Source: an uncultured Gammaproteobacteria bacterium
GTDB taxonomy: Bacteria > Pseudomonadota > Gammaproteobacteria > Pseudomonadales > Azotimanducaceae_A
NCBI GenBank assembly: GCA_913049565.1
Contig: CAJWZG010000009.1
Span: forward strand, 1-27,581
Direction of reading: 5' to 3'
Length of the DNA stretch: 27,581 bases
In this document: positions 7,519 through 15,358 of the stretch, in pieces
How the letters are laid out: each line of letters opens with the position of its first letter
How positions within the stretch are numbered: position 1 is the stretch's first letter
Notes under the pieces: generated by a model
What the model was told of the DNA's origin: nothing
Database searches by the model: none
Seen by the model: only the letters and a program-made list of their open reading frames with translations
Program-made: the position numbers and the translations under genes

Positions 7519-8280
7519 ATGACTAGTATTTTATTGGCGGACCACCACAACTTGTTTCGAGCTGGGTTGGTGAAAGTATTGGAGTCGATCAAAGGCTTCA
7601 CGGTCGTTGGGGAAGTGGCAACGGCTGAAGCTGCAATCGACTTTACTGTTGCGCACACCCCGGACATTTTGCTGCTTGAGATGGCGCTTCCGAGGGTTTC
7701 CGGCCTCGAAGTCGTACATCGCATTCGCAGTCAGCATGTCAGGACGAGAGTCTTGGCGTTAACGCATTGGACCCAACAGCCTATGCCGTTGCAGGCAATG
7801 CGGGCCGGAATCGACGGCTACTTGGGTAAGGATATAGTGGTTGATGAGCTGGAAATTGCGCTCAACAGAGTCCGTGTTGGGCGACGCTACATTGCTGAAA
7901 ATATTGCCCAAGATTTAGCTCGTTATGCTTACGGCGATTTGGCCTCTAATCCATTCCAAGAGCTCTCGGTCCGAGAAATTCAGGTCATGCTGATGGTTTT
8001 GGGTTGTAAAACCCCCACACAGATCGCGGAGCTTTTGCACCTGTCTGCCAAGACGGTTAACAGCTACCGATATCGCTTGTTTGAAAAGCTAGATGTCAAA
8101 AACGACGTTGAACTAACCATCCTCGCGATGCGCTACAAAGTAATTGAGTTGGCGGTAAAAACAACATGTCAGGCCGAAGAAATTACTGTGCTACCGAGCC
8201 GTGACGGCCCCCTGGGTGGCAGGGTGAGAATAGACGTTGCCGATCCCACGGACGATGACAAGGATGAAGATGAGGACTGA
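7519..8280 (+). CDS. GacA/UvrY-like response regulator with Glu at the phospho-acceptor site
   Basis: This 253-residue NarL/FixJ-type regulator has a receiver domain (about 1-120) and a LuxR-type helix-turn-helix (about 145-210). LSVREIQVMLM and LSAKTVNSYRYRLFEKL closely match the GacA/UvrY recognition region, and the position ahead of uvrC and pgsA is the classic gacA/uvrY locus. The receiver is degenerate: the phospho-acceptor Asp54 is Glu (LLLEMALP), and one of the paired acidic residues, Asp9, is His (LADHHN). The conserved Thr and Lys (LALTHW, YLGKD) remain. A tail of about 40 residues beyond the usual GacA end finishes in DDDKDEDED. The start at 7519 is chosen for AAGGA 7 bases upstream; an in-frame ATG at 7492 would add nine residues. 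It probably binds DNA like GacA but without normal phospho-control. Confidence 0.88.
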   Translation: MTSILLADHHNLFRAGLVKVLESIKGFTVVGEVATAEAAIDFTVAHTPDILLLEMALPRVSGLEVVHRIRSQHVRTRVLALTHWTQQPMPLQAMRAGIDGYLGKDIVVDELEIALNRVRVGRRYIAENIAQDLARYAYGDLASNPFQELSVREIQVMLMVLGCKTPTQIAELLHLSAKTVNSYRYRLFEKLDVKNDVELTILAMRYKVIELAVKTTCQAEEITVLPSRDGPLGGRVRIDVADPTDDDKDEDED

Positions 8281-8358
8281 ATACATCCTTGAGGAGCTAA
8301 ACCTATAGCCCAAGGGGGCGGTGTGTGGGGGGAGGGTAAAAAAGGCGCAAGCTGCATT

Positions 8359-9009
8359 ATGGACGTCCAAGAGCAAAGCCCGCCACACACCTTATCGAGT
8401 TGTAGGCAGTGCCCTCGTCTGGCTGATTTTCAGCGAGAGCAAGTAATCAAACATCCGGGTTTCCACTGCGCCCCCGTCGCTCCATGGGGAAGTAAGGCCG
8501 CTCGTCTACTGGTGGTGGGTCTCGCTCCGGGTCTGCAGGGAGCTGCGCGTACCGGCAAGGGTTTTGTCGGCGATGCTAGCGGCGAATTTTTGTTCGCCTG
8601 TCTTCATCGGTACGGTTTTGCAGATAATAGGCAGTCAGAAGTTGCACGGCTGCAGGGCGCTCGCATTACAAACATTGTGAAGTGTTTGCCGCCGAACAAT
8701 CGCCCACTAGGCGTAGAGCGCAGGAACTGTGAGGGTTTTCTCCGCCAAGAGTTGGCGGATTTCAAGCCATCTCGACGCTCGAAAACGCGAGTCATTTTGT
8801 GTCTGGGCAAGGATGCCTTCGATTCAGTAAGGCGGTTAACTGATACGTCGTCAACGCGGTTTGTGCATGGGCAACAATTAAGACTTGCGCCTAACTACCA
8901 TCTGCTTAGCAGCTTTCATCCTAGTCGGTTAAATGTGAACACCGGGCGGCTTACGCCTACGATGTTCGATAAGGTGTTTCAGAGCGTTTGCGAGCTACTA
9001 AATGGCTAG
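8359..9009 (+). CDS. Family-5 (UDGb-type) uracil-DNA glycosylase with a 4Fe-4S cluster
   Basis: This 216-residue enzyme removes uracil and related deaminated bases from DNA in base-excision repair. Motif A, GLAPGLQGAARTGKGF (54-69), and motif B, SFHPSRLNVNTGRLTP (185-200), are those of family-5 UDGs, which lack the Asp/Asn of family 1. Four cysteines (15, 18, 109, 124: CRQC near the start and KCLPPNNRPLGVERRNC) are placed to bind the Fe-S cluster of families 4 and 5. I start at ATG 8359; a GTG at 8323 would add 12 residues with no family resemblance. It sits between the GacA-like gene and uvrC, so two DNA-repair genes are neighbours here. In most relatives uvrC directly follows the regulator. 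Confidence 0.88.
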   Translation: MDVQEQSPPHTLSSCRQCPRLADFQREQVIKHPGFHCAPVAPWGSKAARLLVVGLAPGLQGAARTGKGFVGDASGEFLFACLHRYGFADNRQSEVARLQGARITNIVKCLPPNNRPLGVERRNCEGFLRQELADFKPSRRSKTRVILCLGKDAFDSVRRLTDTSSTRFVHGQQLRLAPNYHLLSSFHPSRLNVNTGRLTPTMFDKVFQSVCELLNG

Positions 9010-9063
9010 GTAAATATTGGAGCTTTTCTGGCCCCAAGTCTTTGCCGTCGCTATAGTCCGGAG

Positions 9064-10884
9064 ATGGTTGATAGAGTTTTCGATGCCGAGCATTTCCTAA
9101 AAAATCTCACCCGCAAGCCCGGTGTGTATCGCATGTTCGACGCACAGGGAAAGGTGCTTTATGTTGGCAAAGCACGGAATCTGAAAAACCGTGTTTCAAG
9201 CTATTTTCGAGCATCTGGATTGGCCACCAAGACCATGGCGATGGTCGCTAAGATTCATCACATTGAAACTACGGTTACAAAAAGTGAAACCGAGGCGTTG
9301 CTGCTTGAACAAAACCTTATCAAGAACGACCGGCCTCCCTACAACATTTTGCTCAGAGATGATAAGTCCTATCCCTTTGTTCATATATCGACCCAAAATA
9401 CTTTTCCGCGGCTTTCCTTTCACCGTGGTCTGAAGAAGGGTGCGGGCAAGTACTTTGGACCGTTTCCATCGGCGGCTGCGGTAAGAGACAGCTTAAATGT
9501 GCTGCAAAAGCTATTTCTCATCAGGCAATGCGACGAAAGTTACTTTAAGAACCGATCCCGGCCCTGTTTGCAGCATCAAATTCGTCGCTGCAGCGCGCCC
9601 TGTGTGGGGCTGGTTTCAGCTGAGGATTATGCTGAGGATGTTGATCTAGCGATTTTGTTTTTACAGGGCAAAAGCATCGACGTGCTGGAACAGTTCAAGG
9701 TCAAGATGGACGCAGCGGCTACTGCCCTTGACTACGAAAAAGCGGCCAAATACCGCGATCAAATTTTGCAGTTGCGCAAGCTACAAGAACGTCAGTATGT
9801 GCACGGTGCCGCAGGCGATGTCGACGTGTTCGGTTTTGCCGAAGAGGGCGGCCAAAACTGTGTTCAGGGCATTTTTGTGCGCGCTGGCCGAGTGCTCGGG
9901 CAGCGTGCCTACTACAACAAAAATGACCTATCGTTGAGTGCGGGTGAGTTCTTACAGGCCTTTTTAGCGCAATATTATTTTGCCTCGGTGCAGCGAGAGA
10001 TTCCTAAATCTATTGTGGTCAGTCACTTGTCGGCGGATCACTCAGCGCTGTTACAGGCGCTCAACGACAAGGCTGAAAGAGGCGTGCAACTCAGTCAGGA
10101 TGTGCGCGGCCAGCGTGCGCGCTGGCTGTCCTTGGCAAAAGATAACGCCAAGCTGAATCTGCGCAGCTTCCTTGCCGATAAAAGCCACATGTTGGCCCGC
10201 TTTCAAAATCTTCAGGACGCAGTAGGCCTTGATGAGATGCCGCAACGGTTAGAGTGTTTTGACATAAGCCACACCATGGGTGAGGCGACAGTGGCGTCCT
10301 GCGTTGTTTTCGATACTAGTGGGCCGCTGAACGCCGAATATCGGCGATTCAATATTGATGGTATTCAGGCCGGTGACGATTACGCGGCTATGGAACAGGC
10401 GCTACGTCGGCGCTATACGCGGCTGATAAAGGGCGAAGCAGCGATGCCCGACATATTGGTGATAGACGGTGGCCTTGGCCAGGTGCGGCGCGCGCTATCT
10501 GTGTTGCGCGACCTGCAGATTGACTCCGTGAAAACCTTAGGTATCGCTAAGGGCGTCGAGCGCATATCCGGTGAGGAGCGCTATTTCTTGGGTGAATCGG
10601 AAATCATCATCGACGGGCGTTCTGAGGCAGGTCACTTGCTGCAACATATTCGCGACGAGGCCCACCGGTTCGCCATTACCGGGCACAGAGCCCGGCGCAG
10701 TAAAAAGCGCAATCAGAGCGAATTAGAAGAAATTCAAGGCGTCGGGCCAAAGCGGCGACGCCAACTGTTAATGCATTTTGGTAGTCCGGCGGGTATTCGT
10801 GGTGCCAGTGCAGAAGAATTGGCGAAAGTGCCGGGAATTAGTGGCACCATTGCACAGCAAATCTACGATACGCTTCACGAATAG
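9064..10884 (+). CDS. uvrC: Excinuclease ABC subunit C
   Basis: This 606-residue nuclease makes both incisions in nucleotide-excision repair with UvrA/UvrB. Its parts are in the expected order. The GIY-YIG nuclease has GVY at 20-22 and YVGK at 33-36, making the 3' incision. A Cys-containing segment (CLQHQIRRCSAPC) follows, then the UVR motif that binds UvrB (about 206-241, DYEKAAKYRDQI). The RNase-H-like domain makes the 5' incision (LECFDISHTMGE and LVIDGGLGQV carry acidic residues). Tandem helix-hairpin-helix motifs lie at the end (about 553-606, IQGVGPKRRRQLL and VPGISGTIAQQI). Length is normal. A GGAG lies almost against the ATG, so translation may depend on the upstream gene. Gene order with pgsA is conserved. 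Confidence 0.97.
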   Translation: MVDRVFDAEHFLKNLTRKPGVYRMFDAQGKVLYVGKARNLKNRVSSYFRASGLATKTMAMVAKIHHIETTVTKSETEALLLEQNLIKNDRPPYNILLRDDKSYPFVHISTQNTFPRLSFHRGLKKGAGKYFGPFPSAAAVRDSLNVLQKLFLIRQCDESYFKNRSRPCLQHQIRRCSAPCVGLVSAEDYAEDVDLAILFLQGKSIDVLEQFKVKMDAAATALDYEKAAKYRDQILQLRKLQERQYVHGAAGDVDVFGFAEEGGQNCVQGIFVRAGRVLGQRAYYNKNDLSLSAGEFLQAFLAQYYFASVQREIPKSIVVSHLSADHSALLQALNDKAERGVQLSQDVRGQRARWLSLAKDNAKLNLRSFLADKSHMLARFQNLQDAVGLDEMPQRLECFDISHTMGEATVASCVVFDTSGPLNAEYRRFNIDGIQAGDDYAAMEQALRRRYTRLIKGEAAMPDILVIDGGLGQVRRALSVLRDLQIDSVKTLGIAKGVERISGEERYFLGESEIIIDGRSEAGHLLQHIRDEAHRFAITGHRARRSKKRNQSELEEIQGVGPKRRRQLLMHFGSPAGIRGASAEELAKVPGISGTIAQQIYDTLHE

Positions 10885-10947
10885 CTGGCGACGCTCGATG
10901 TTTTTAACTTTTTTGGCATTTAAGTTCTCACTACTGGATACACCCTG

Positions 10948-11505
10948 TTGAATCTACCGAACGTTATAACGGTCACCCGCATTCTCCTGATTCCGGTATT
11001 TATCGGTCTTTATATGGTGCAGCAAGGCTGGAGCATTTTCGCCGCCAGTGTGTTGTTTGCGCTGGCGGCACTGACCGACTGGTTGGACGGCTACCTTGCC
11101 AGGCGACTCAATCAAACCACACCCTTTGGGGCCTTCTTAGACCCAGTGGCCGACAAGCTGATTGTGGTGTCCGCGCTGATCGTGCTAGTGGCCTATCACA
11201 GCAACATGTGGCTTACCTTACCGGGCTTGGTCATTGTTGGTCGTGAAATCGTAATCAGTGCGCTGCGCGAATGGATGGCGGATATGGACGATTCTGTCGC
11301 AGTTGCGGTCAGTTACCTTGGAAAAATCAAAACAACCGCGCAGATGATCGCGATAACGCTGTTGCTGGCCCAGCCGGTAGGTGTTGAATCCGTCTACCTT
11401 CAGGTGGCTTATGTGCTCCTTTACCTCGCAGCGGTAATGACGCTTTGGAGTATGTGGCAATATTTGGGCGCCGCATGGTCTGCCCTGAGCCGCGGGCTTC
11501 GCTAA
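10948..11505 (+). CDS. pgsA: CDP-diacylglycerol--glycerol-3-phosphate 3-phosphatidyltransferase
   Basis: This 185-residue membrane enzyme makes phosphatidylglycerol-phosphate, the committed step to acidic phospholipids. The CDP-alcohol phosphotransferase motif DG-x2-AR-x8-G-x3-D-x3-D is present in full (from DGYLAR to DPVAD, about residues 47-69), and several hydrophobic helices follow. It begins MNLPNVITVTRI, the family start, which uses a TTG codon at 10948 with no strong Shine-Dalgarno sequence. It lies 63 bases after uvrC, as in E. coli and Pseudomonas. No clear terminator follows it before the oppositely oriented tRNA gene. Confidence 0.95.
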   Translation: MNLPNVITVTRILLIPVFIGLYMVQQGWSIFAASVLFALAALTDWLDGYLARRLNQTTPFGAFLDPVADKLIVVSALIVLVAYHSNMWLTLPGLVIVGREIVISALREWMADMDDSVAVAVSYLGKIKTTAQMIAITLLLAQPVGVESVYLQVAYVLLYLAAVMTLWSMWQYLGAAWSALSRGLR

Positions 11506-11568
11506 CGACATCGTGAGGGTAAGAGGGCGTGGCGATAAGGCGTCGGGCCTGTAAGCAGAAGTTTAAAA

Positions 11569-11642
11569 TGGAGGCTGAGGTCGGAATCGAACCGGCGTTA
11601 ACGGAGTTGCAGTCCGCTGCATAACCACTCTGCCACCCAGCC
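11569..11642 (-). tRNA. tRNA-Cys (anticodon GCA)
   Basis: On the minus strand a 74-base cloverleaf can be read. The acceptor GGCTGGG pairs with CTCAGCC (one G-T), and a D-arm contains AGTGGTTA. The anticodon arm GCGGA-CTGCAAC-TCCGT has GCA in the loop. A T-arm with GGTTCGATTCC follows, then discriminator T and an encoded CCA. TTTT follows the 3' end and may help release the transcript. A tRNA-Cys near pgsA is typical of gammaproteobacteria, but there it usually lies on the same strand as pgsA with tRNA-Gly and tRNA-Leu. Here it is alone and reversed. Confidence 0.95.
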
Positions 11643-11774
11643 TAAGGGAGCGAGAGTCTAGCGGTGTCCTGCCGCAAATACTACCGCTCAACAGGAAATG
11701 ACGACAAAGTAAGACCGAGTTCTGCTCCAACACTGCATGTTTTCGGAATAAGGAAAAGTGTGAAAGAAGATATT

Positions 11775-12191
11775 ATGCCCGTTGGCGATAGAGCCGCATT
11801 TTTTGAGCGATTTGATGAAAACCCATTTCACCGTTTTATTGGCTTGTCGGTTGCAGAAATTCGCGACGACTACGCTGCGCTGCGTCTGACCGTTGCGCCT
11901 ACCACACCGTCCGGTATTGGCGGCAGCGTCAATGGCGGCGTGTTGGCTACCATGGTGGACATGGCGGCAGTTGGTGCGGTCTTTAGTAAGGCGATGCCAA
12001 ATAGTGTACCCGCAGGCACCGCAGATCTGTCCATCACCTACCTGCGCCAAGCCCGTGGTGAATGGCTAGACGCCCGCGCTACCGTCATTAAGCGAGGCAG
12101 GCAGCTGAGCACTATTACCATTGATGTTGTTAATGACGAAGGCGTTCTCTGCTGCAGTGGCAAGGTGCTGTACGCCATGCGCACAGTCTAG
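11775..12191 (+). CDS. PaaI-family hotdog-fold thioesterase
   Basis: This 138-residue protein has the hotdog pattern of PaaI/YbgC-like acyl-CoA thioesterases. FIGLSVAEIRDDYAALRL forms the first strands. SVNGGVLATMVDMAAV (51-66) is the central helix motif, with Asn53 before the Gly-Gly pair where many members have His. ADLSITYLRQARGEWLDARATVIKRGRQL supplies the later strands. The start is uncertain: ATG 11775 has AGAAG upstream, while GTG 11760 has AAGGA 5 bases upstream and would add five residues. It is divergent from the tRNA-Cys gene. These enzymes hydrolyse acyl- or aryl-CoA esters; the substrate here is unknown. Confidence 0.82.
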   Translation: MPVGDRAAFFERFDENPFHRFIGLSVAEIRDDYAALRLTVAPTTPSGIGGSVNGGVLATMVDMAAVGAVFSKAMPNSVPAGTADLSITYLRQARGEWLDARATVIKRGRQLSTITIDVVNDEGVLCCSGKVLYAMRTV

Positions 12192-12268
12192 GCGTCAGCA
12201 TGCCTATTGCTAAATTTGCTCTTGCTTGGCGATTTTTTGAGCCTAAGACAGCCTTTGGCGTTGGGCGG

Positions 12269-12721
12269 CTAACGCTTGACCGAGCGGGCCAGAATCCTGT
12301 CTAAAGCGTTGGCAAAGGCTTGTACGTCTTTCTTGTCTAAGGCCGCAGGGCCGGAGCCGATAACGCCCGCTGCGCGCATTTCTTCTGCTCGATTGCGGCG
12401 CTGTACATAATCCTTAATGTTTTCAGATGTGTAATGGGTGCCACGCGGATTTAAGGCCGTACCGCCCTTGGCCACAACGTCTGCGGCTAAGGGAATGTCT
12501 GCCGTGATCACCAAATCACCGTCGGCCACACGCTCGACAATGGCATCGTCCGCTACGTCGAACCCTTGTGCTACCTGCACAGACTTGATTACCCGCGAAG
12601 GAGGCGTTGGAATGTACTGATTGGCGACCAGTGTCAATGGCACGGCTAAACGCTCTGCTGCCTTGAACAAAACTTGTTTAATGGCCTTAGGGCAGGCGTC
12701 GGCGTCAACCCAAATATGCAT
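12269..12721 (-). CDS. YaiI/YqxD family (DUF188) protein
   Basis: This 150-residue cytoplasmic protein has the family start MHIWVDADACPKAIKQV and the conserved segments VANQYIPTP, DGDLVITADIPLAADVV and ALNPRGTHYT. Acidic residues (Asp6, Asp8, and the aspartates of ADGDLVITADIPLA) recall PIN-domain nucleases, to which DUF188 has been related, but no activity is firmly established. AAAGGA lies about 6 bases before the ATG. It is divergent from the small membrane protein at 12821. Full length for the family. Confidence 0.92.
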   Translation of the reverse strand: MHIWVDADACPKAIKQVLFKAAERLAVPLTLVANQYIPTPPSRVIKSVQVAQGFDVADDAIVERVADGDLVITADIPLAADVVAKGGTALNPRGTHYTSENIKDYVQRRNRAEEMRAAGVIGSGPAALDKKDVQAFANALDRILARSVKR

Positions 12722-12820
12722 TGTCTTTCCTTTAATCTGTGTGCCGTCTTTGCGAGGATGCCATTTTCGAGCGCGACAGGAAATGATTGGCCAAGGGCAT
12801 CAGATCAAACGAGTTAGCGT

Positions 12821-13039
12821 ATGAGCGAACCAACATTCAAAGGTCTCTTTAAGGATCTTGTCATCTTTTTCGGTACGGTCGTTGCCTTTGTAGGGGGGTT
12901 TTTGCTGGTCAGCTATATCTTGCCGCCAAGCCGCAATCCATACGGCTTCTGGCTTGGTTTCCTTGTCTATATGTTCGTGTTTGCCAAACTCTTAGGCTGG
13001 GCAATGAAGAAGCGCCGAAAAGATCAGCATTTTGGTTGA
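12821..13039 (+). CDS. Small two-helix membrane protein, unknown
   Basis: I do not recognise this 72-residue product. It has two hydrophobic helices (about 13-33 and 43-62) and a basic C-terminus (KKRRKDQ), which by the positive-inside rule would put both ends in the cytoplasm. Between the helices is a short polar turn, PPSRNPYGF. The ribosome-binding site is weak. Codon use resembles the neighbours, and the hydrophobic pattern is too regular for a chance frame, so I think it is real. The gene stands alone between yaiI and a non-coding repeat region. Confidence 0.6.
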   Translation: MSEPTFKGLFKDLVIFFGTVVAFVGGFLLVSYILPPSRNPYGFWLGFLVYMFVFAKLLGWAMKKRRKDQHFG

Positions 13040-13281
13040 CTAGGGCTGCCAGAACGACGTGTGTAGTGATCTGCTGCCAGCTCGATAGGGAAGAAGTAAA
13101 ACGCCTTGGAGGTGAAGTAGCGCAGAGGGGGAGAGGGGATAGCACCGAAGCAACACCTCCAAGGCATTGTTACGATGCGCCGAGGCTAGTGAAAGCTAGG
13201 TGTTATGACGTCAATTTATTGTTCACGTAATTTAAACAACTTTTTCCGGGCAGGCGCTTTTTTTTAGGGTTGCATTGCAAC
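13040..13281. other. Non-coding stretch between the small membrane protein and the helicase stop
   Basis: This 242-base gap is the longest in the window. It holds the 12-bp inverted repeat at 13103-13165 with a purine-rich interior. A short CTAG-N6-CTAG dyad lies near 13185-13198, and an AT-rich part spans about 13205-13250. A stem GGTTGC-ATT-GCAACC lies at about 13268-13282, just beyond the helicase stop on the minus strand. That last hairpin lacks a T-tract on the minus side, so it is not a standard terminator. A reading frame at 13036-13230 crosses the repeat but shows no protein-like features. Confidence 0.5.
13103..13165. repeat. 12-bp perfect inverted repeat with a 39-base purine-rich spacer
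   Basis: GCCTTGGAGGTG (13103-13114) and CACCTCCAAGGC (13154-13165) are perfect reverse complements. Between them lies a G/A-rich run (about 13120-13140). The element could fold into a long hairpin in RNA from either strand. On the minus strand, downstream of the helicase gene, the stem is followed by GTTTTACTT, a weak U-rich tail, so it might end that transcript. No second copy was noticed here, so a dispersed repeat such as a REP element cannot be claimed. Confidence 0.65.
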
Positions 13282-15159
13282 CTATGCCTTGGGTTTTTTT
13301 CGCTTCTTTGGTGTCGCTCTTGGTGCAGAGGATTGCGACTGATTGCTTTTGCGCTTGGGGCTCTTCTTCAGCTGCTCTGTGCCTTGTTTATGGCCTTTGC
13401 TGTTCCCAGTGCTTTTGCGTTTGCGCCCAGCTGCCGGCGCTGAGGCAGCGTTATCAACCCGAGATATGTTGAGTTTTTGGCCGCACACCCACGCCTTTTT
13501 CAGGTCGGCGAAAATAGGCTTGGGCATGCCGAGTGGCAGTTCCACCAAGGAGTGATCATCGCGTATGTCGATCCGCCCGATGTTTTGGGCATCTAAGCCA
13601 GCTTCGTTGGCAATGGCGCCAACAATATTTCTCGGTTCAACCTCGTGATCGTGTCCGACTTCGATGCGAAACAGTTCCATGTCCGTTGCAGGCCGCTCAG
13701 CAGAGTCTCGACGTGCTCGGCTTTCGCGTCGCTGCAGGCCGCGTTCGTCAAAGTCGGATTTAGGCCGGCCGAACTTACCTTCCCTCGCGCCTTTGCCCGC
13801 TTCGGCGTTACGCTCTTTGCGCGCCTTGGTCTCCGGTTTAATCAGTAGCGAACGCTCGCCCAGGGAAAGCGTCGCAAGCGCGGCGGCAATATCCAAAGGG
13901 GGCAATCCAGATTCCTGTTGATATTGCTCTAAAATACCTCGCATGAAGGCCAAATCATCTTGATTGACCGTGTCGGTGATTCGTTGTTTGAAATCTGCGA
14001 TGCGTTTGTTGTTGATGGTCTCCGTAGTCGGTAGGGTGAGCGGTTCAATTTTCTTGCGTGTCGCTCGTTCAATGGCTCCCAGCATGCGGCGCTCGCGTGG
14101 GGCAACAAACAAGATCGCGTCACCCTCACGGCCTGCGCGTCCGGTACGACCAATGCGATGGATATATGCCTCGGTATCGTATGGAATGTCGTAGTTGATG
14201 ACATGGCTGACTCGATCCACATCGAGACCCCGCGCGGCCACGTCCGTTGCCACTAGAATATCCAGGCCTCCGGCCTTGAGTTTGTTAACCATTTGCTCGC
14301 GCTGTTTCTGCGCCATGTCACCATTCATGGCGGCCGCCGCATGTCCTCTGGCTTCAAGTTTATCGGCAAGCTCTGTGGTTGCGATTTTGGTGCGAACGAA
14401 AATCAGCACGCCGTCAAAGGGTTCTACTTCTAGAATTCGCGTCAAAGCGTCTAGCTTGTGCATGCCGCCAACCAGCCAAAAGCGCTGGCGAATGGTCTCG
14501 GCTGTCGCTGTCTTGGCCTTAATGGAAACCTGTTTGGGCTCCTGTAGGTGTCGCCGCGCAATTTTTTCAACTTCCTTGGGCATAGTTGCCGAAAACAACG
14601 CGGTTTGGCGGCTTTCCGGGGTCTGCTGCAAAATCGACTCCACGTCGTCGATAAAGCCCATGCGCAGCATCTCATCGGCTTCATCCAGCACCACGGCCTT
14701 GGTGTTGCCCAACTGCAGAGTGCCCTTGCCGATATGATCGATAATGCGCCCGGGTGTACCGACCACCACATGCGCACCACGTTTTAGGCCGCGAATTTGA
14801 CCGCCGTAATCTTGGCCGCCGTAAATCGGCAGTACGTGGAAGCCCTTAATGCTACTGGCGTAGGTTTTGAAGGCTTCCGCAACTTGAATGGCGAGTTCTC
14901 GGGTAGGTGCGAGCACCAAGATCTGTACATGCTTTTGCTTGACGTCGATGCGCGACAGTAGTGGCAGCGCGAAGGCCGCAGTCTTGCCAGTGCCTGTGGG
15001 CGCGTGGCCAAGTATGTCGTGGCCGTCAAGCAGGTGCGGAATGGCTTGAGCCTGCACCGGGGACGGGGCTTCGTAGCCCAAGCGCTCGAGTGTATCGCAG
15101 AGCTCTGGTGCTAAGTTGAGTGACCGAAAAGAAGCGTTGTTCGTCGAGGTGCCGGTCAT
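13282..15159 (-). CDS. deaD: DEAD-box ATP-dependent RNA helicase, DeaD/CsdA type
   Basis: This 625-residue helicase has all core motifs: APTGTGKT (53-60), PTRELA (85-90), GTPGR (134-138), DEAD (159-162), SAT (190-192), ATDVAARGLD (304-313) and HRIGRTGRAGR (334-344). After the two RecA domains comes a charged linker, then a DbpA-type RNA-binding domain (about 494-567, from MELFRIEVGHDHEVEPRNIVGAI). The tail is Lys/Arg/Ser-rich and ends in PKKRKKPKA. This layout is that of DeaD/CsdA, which remodels ribosomal RNA and structured mRNA, often during cold growth. The start at 15159 is chosen for AGGA 4 bases upstream; a TTG at 15183 is possible. It is divergent from the acyl-CoA ligase. Confidence 0.94.
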   Translation of the reverse strand: MTGTSTNNASFRSLNLAPELCDTLERLGYEAPSPVQAQAIPHLLDGHDILGHAPTGTGKTAAFALPLLSRIDVKQKHVQILVLAPTRELAIQVAEAFKTYASSIKGFHVLPIYGGQDYGGQIRGLKRGAHVVVGTPGRIIDHIGKGTLQLGNTKAVVLDEADEMLRMGFIDDVESILQQTPESRQTALFSATMPKEVEKIARRHLQEPKQVSIKAKTATAETIRQRFWLVGGMHKLDALTRILEVEPFDGVLIFVRTKIATTELADKLEARGHAAAAMNGDMAQKQREQMVNKLKAGGLDILVATDVAARGLDVDRVSHVINYDIPYDTEAYIHRIGRTGRAGREGDAILFVAPRERRMLGAIERATRKKIEPLTLPTTETINNKRIADFKQRITDTVNQDDLAFMRGILEQYQQESGLPPLDIAAALATLSLGERSLLIKPETKARKERNAEAGKGAREGKFGRPKSDFDERGLQRRESRARRDSAERPATDMELFRIEVGHDHEVEPRNIVGAIANEAGLDAQNIGRIDIRDDHSLVELPLGMPKPIFADLKKAWVCGQKLNISRVDNAASAPAAGRKRKSTGNSKGHKQGTEQLKKSPKRKSNQSQSSAPRATPKKRKKPKA

Positions 15160-15311
15160 AGATTCCTGATTGCGTTGAGCCAAACGTCAGGTCCGGCGGC
15201 GCTGCATATTACCTTAATCTTCGCCCCAGTAATTAAATGTTTGCCAAAAGCTTAGGAAATGAGGCTCGACTTCTGCGCCTAGCTCGCCAAAGACAGACTG
15301 TTGCTGACCTA

Positions 15312-15325
15312 GGTTCTATGGAACC
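15312..15325. promoter_or_regulatory. Short dyad upstream of the acyl-CoA ligase
   Basis: GGTTC-TATG-GAACC (15312-15325) is a 5-bp inverted repeat with a 4-base centre, about 33 bases before the ligase start and within the region shared with the divergent helicase gene. It could be an operator or a small leader hairpin. It may also be chance. Confidence 0.25.
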
Positions 15326-15358
15326 ATTGCGGCAGCAGCCAATCTTGGGAGGTTTCAC

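Noticed and set aside
13036..13230. Reading frame of 64 residues starting with TTG at the stop of the small membrane protein
   Set aside because: It runs through the inverted repeat, has no ribosome-binding site and an amino-acid make-up unlike a folded protein.
13664..13921. Open frames opposite the helicase C-terminus as a possible antisense gene
   Set aside because: Several overlapping frames occur together because of the Arg/Lys-rich codons of the helicase tail; none has a start signal or family feature.
14195..14737. Long open frame of 180 residues opposite the helicase gene
   Set aside because: It lies wholly inside the well-supported helicase gene on the other strand and has Ser/Arg-rich low-complexity translation typical of a shadow frame.
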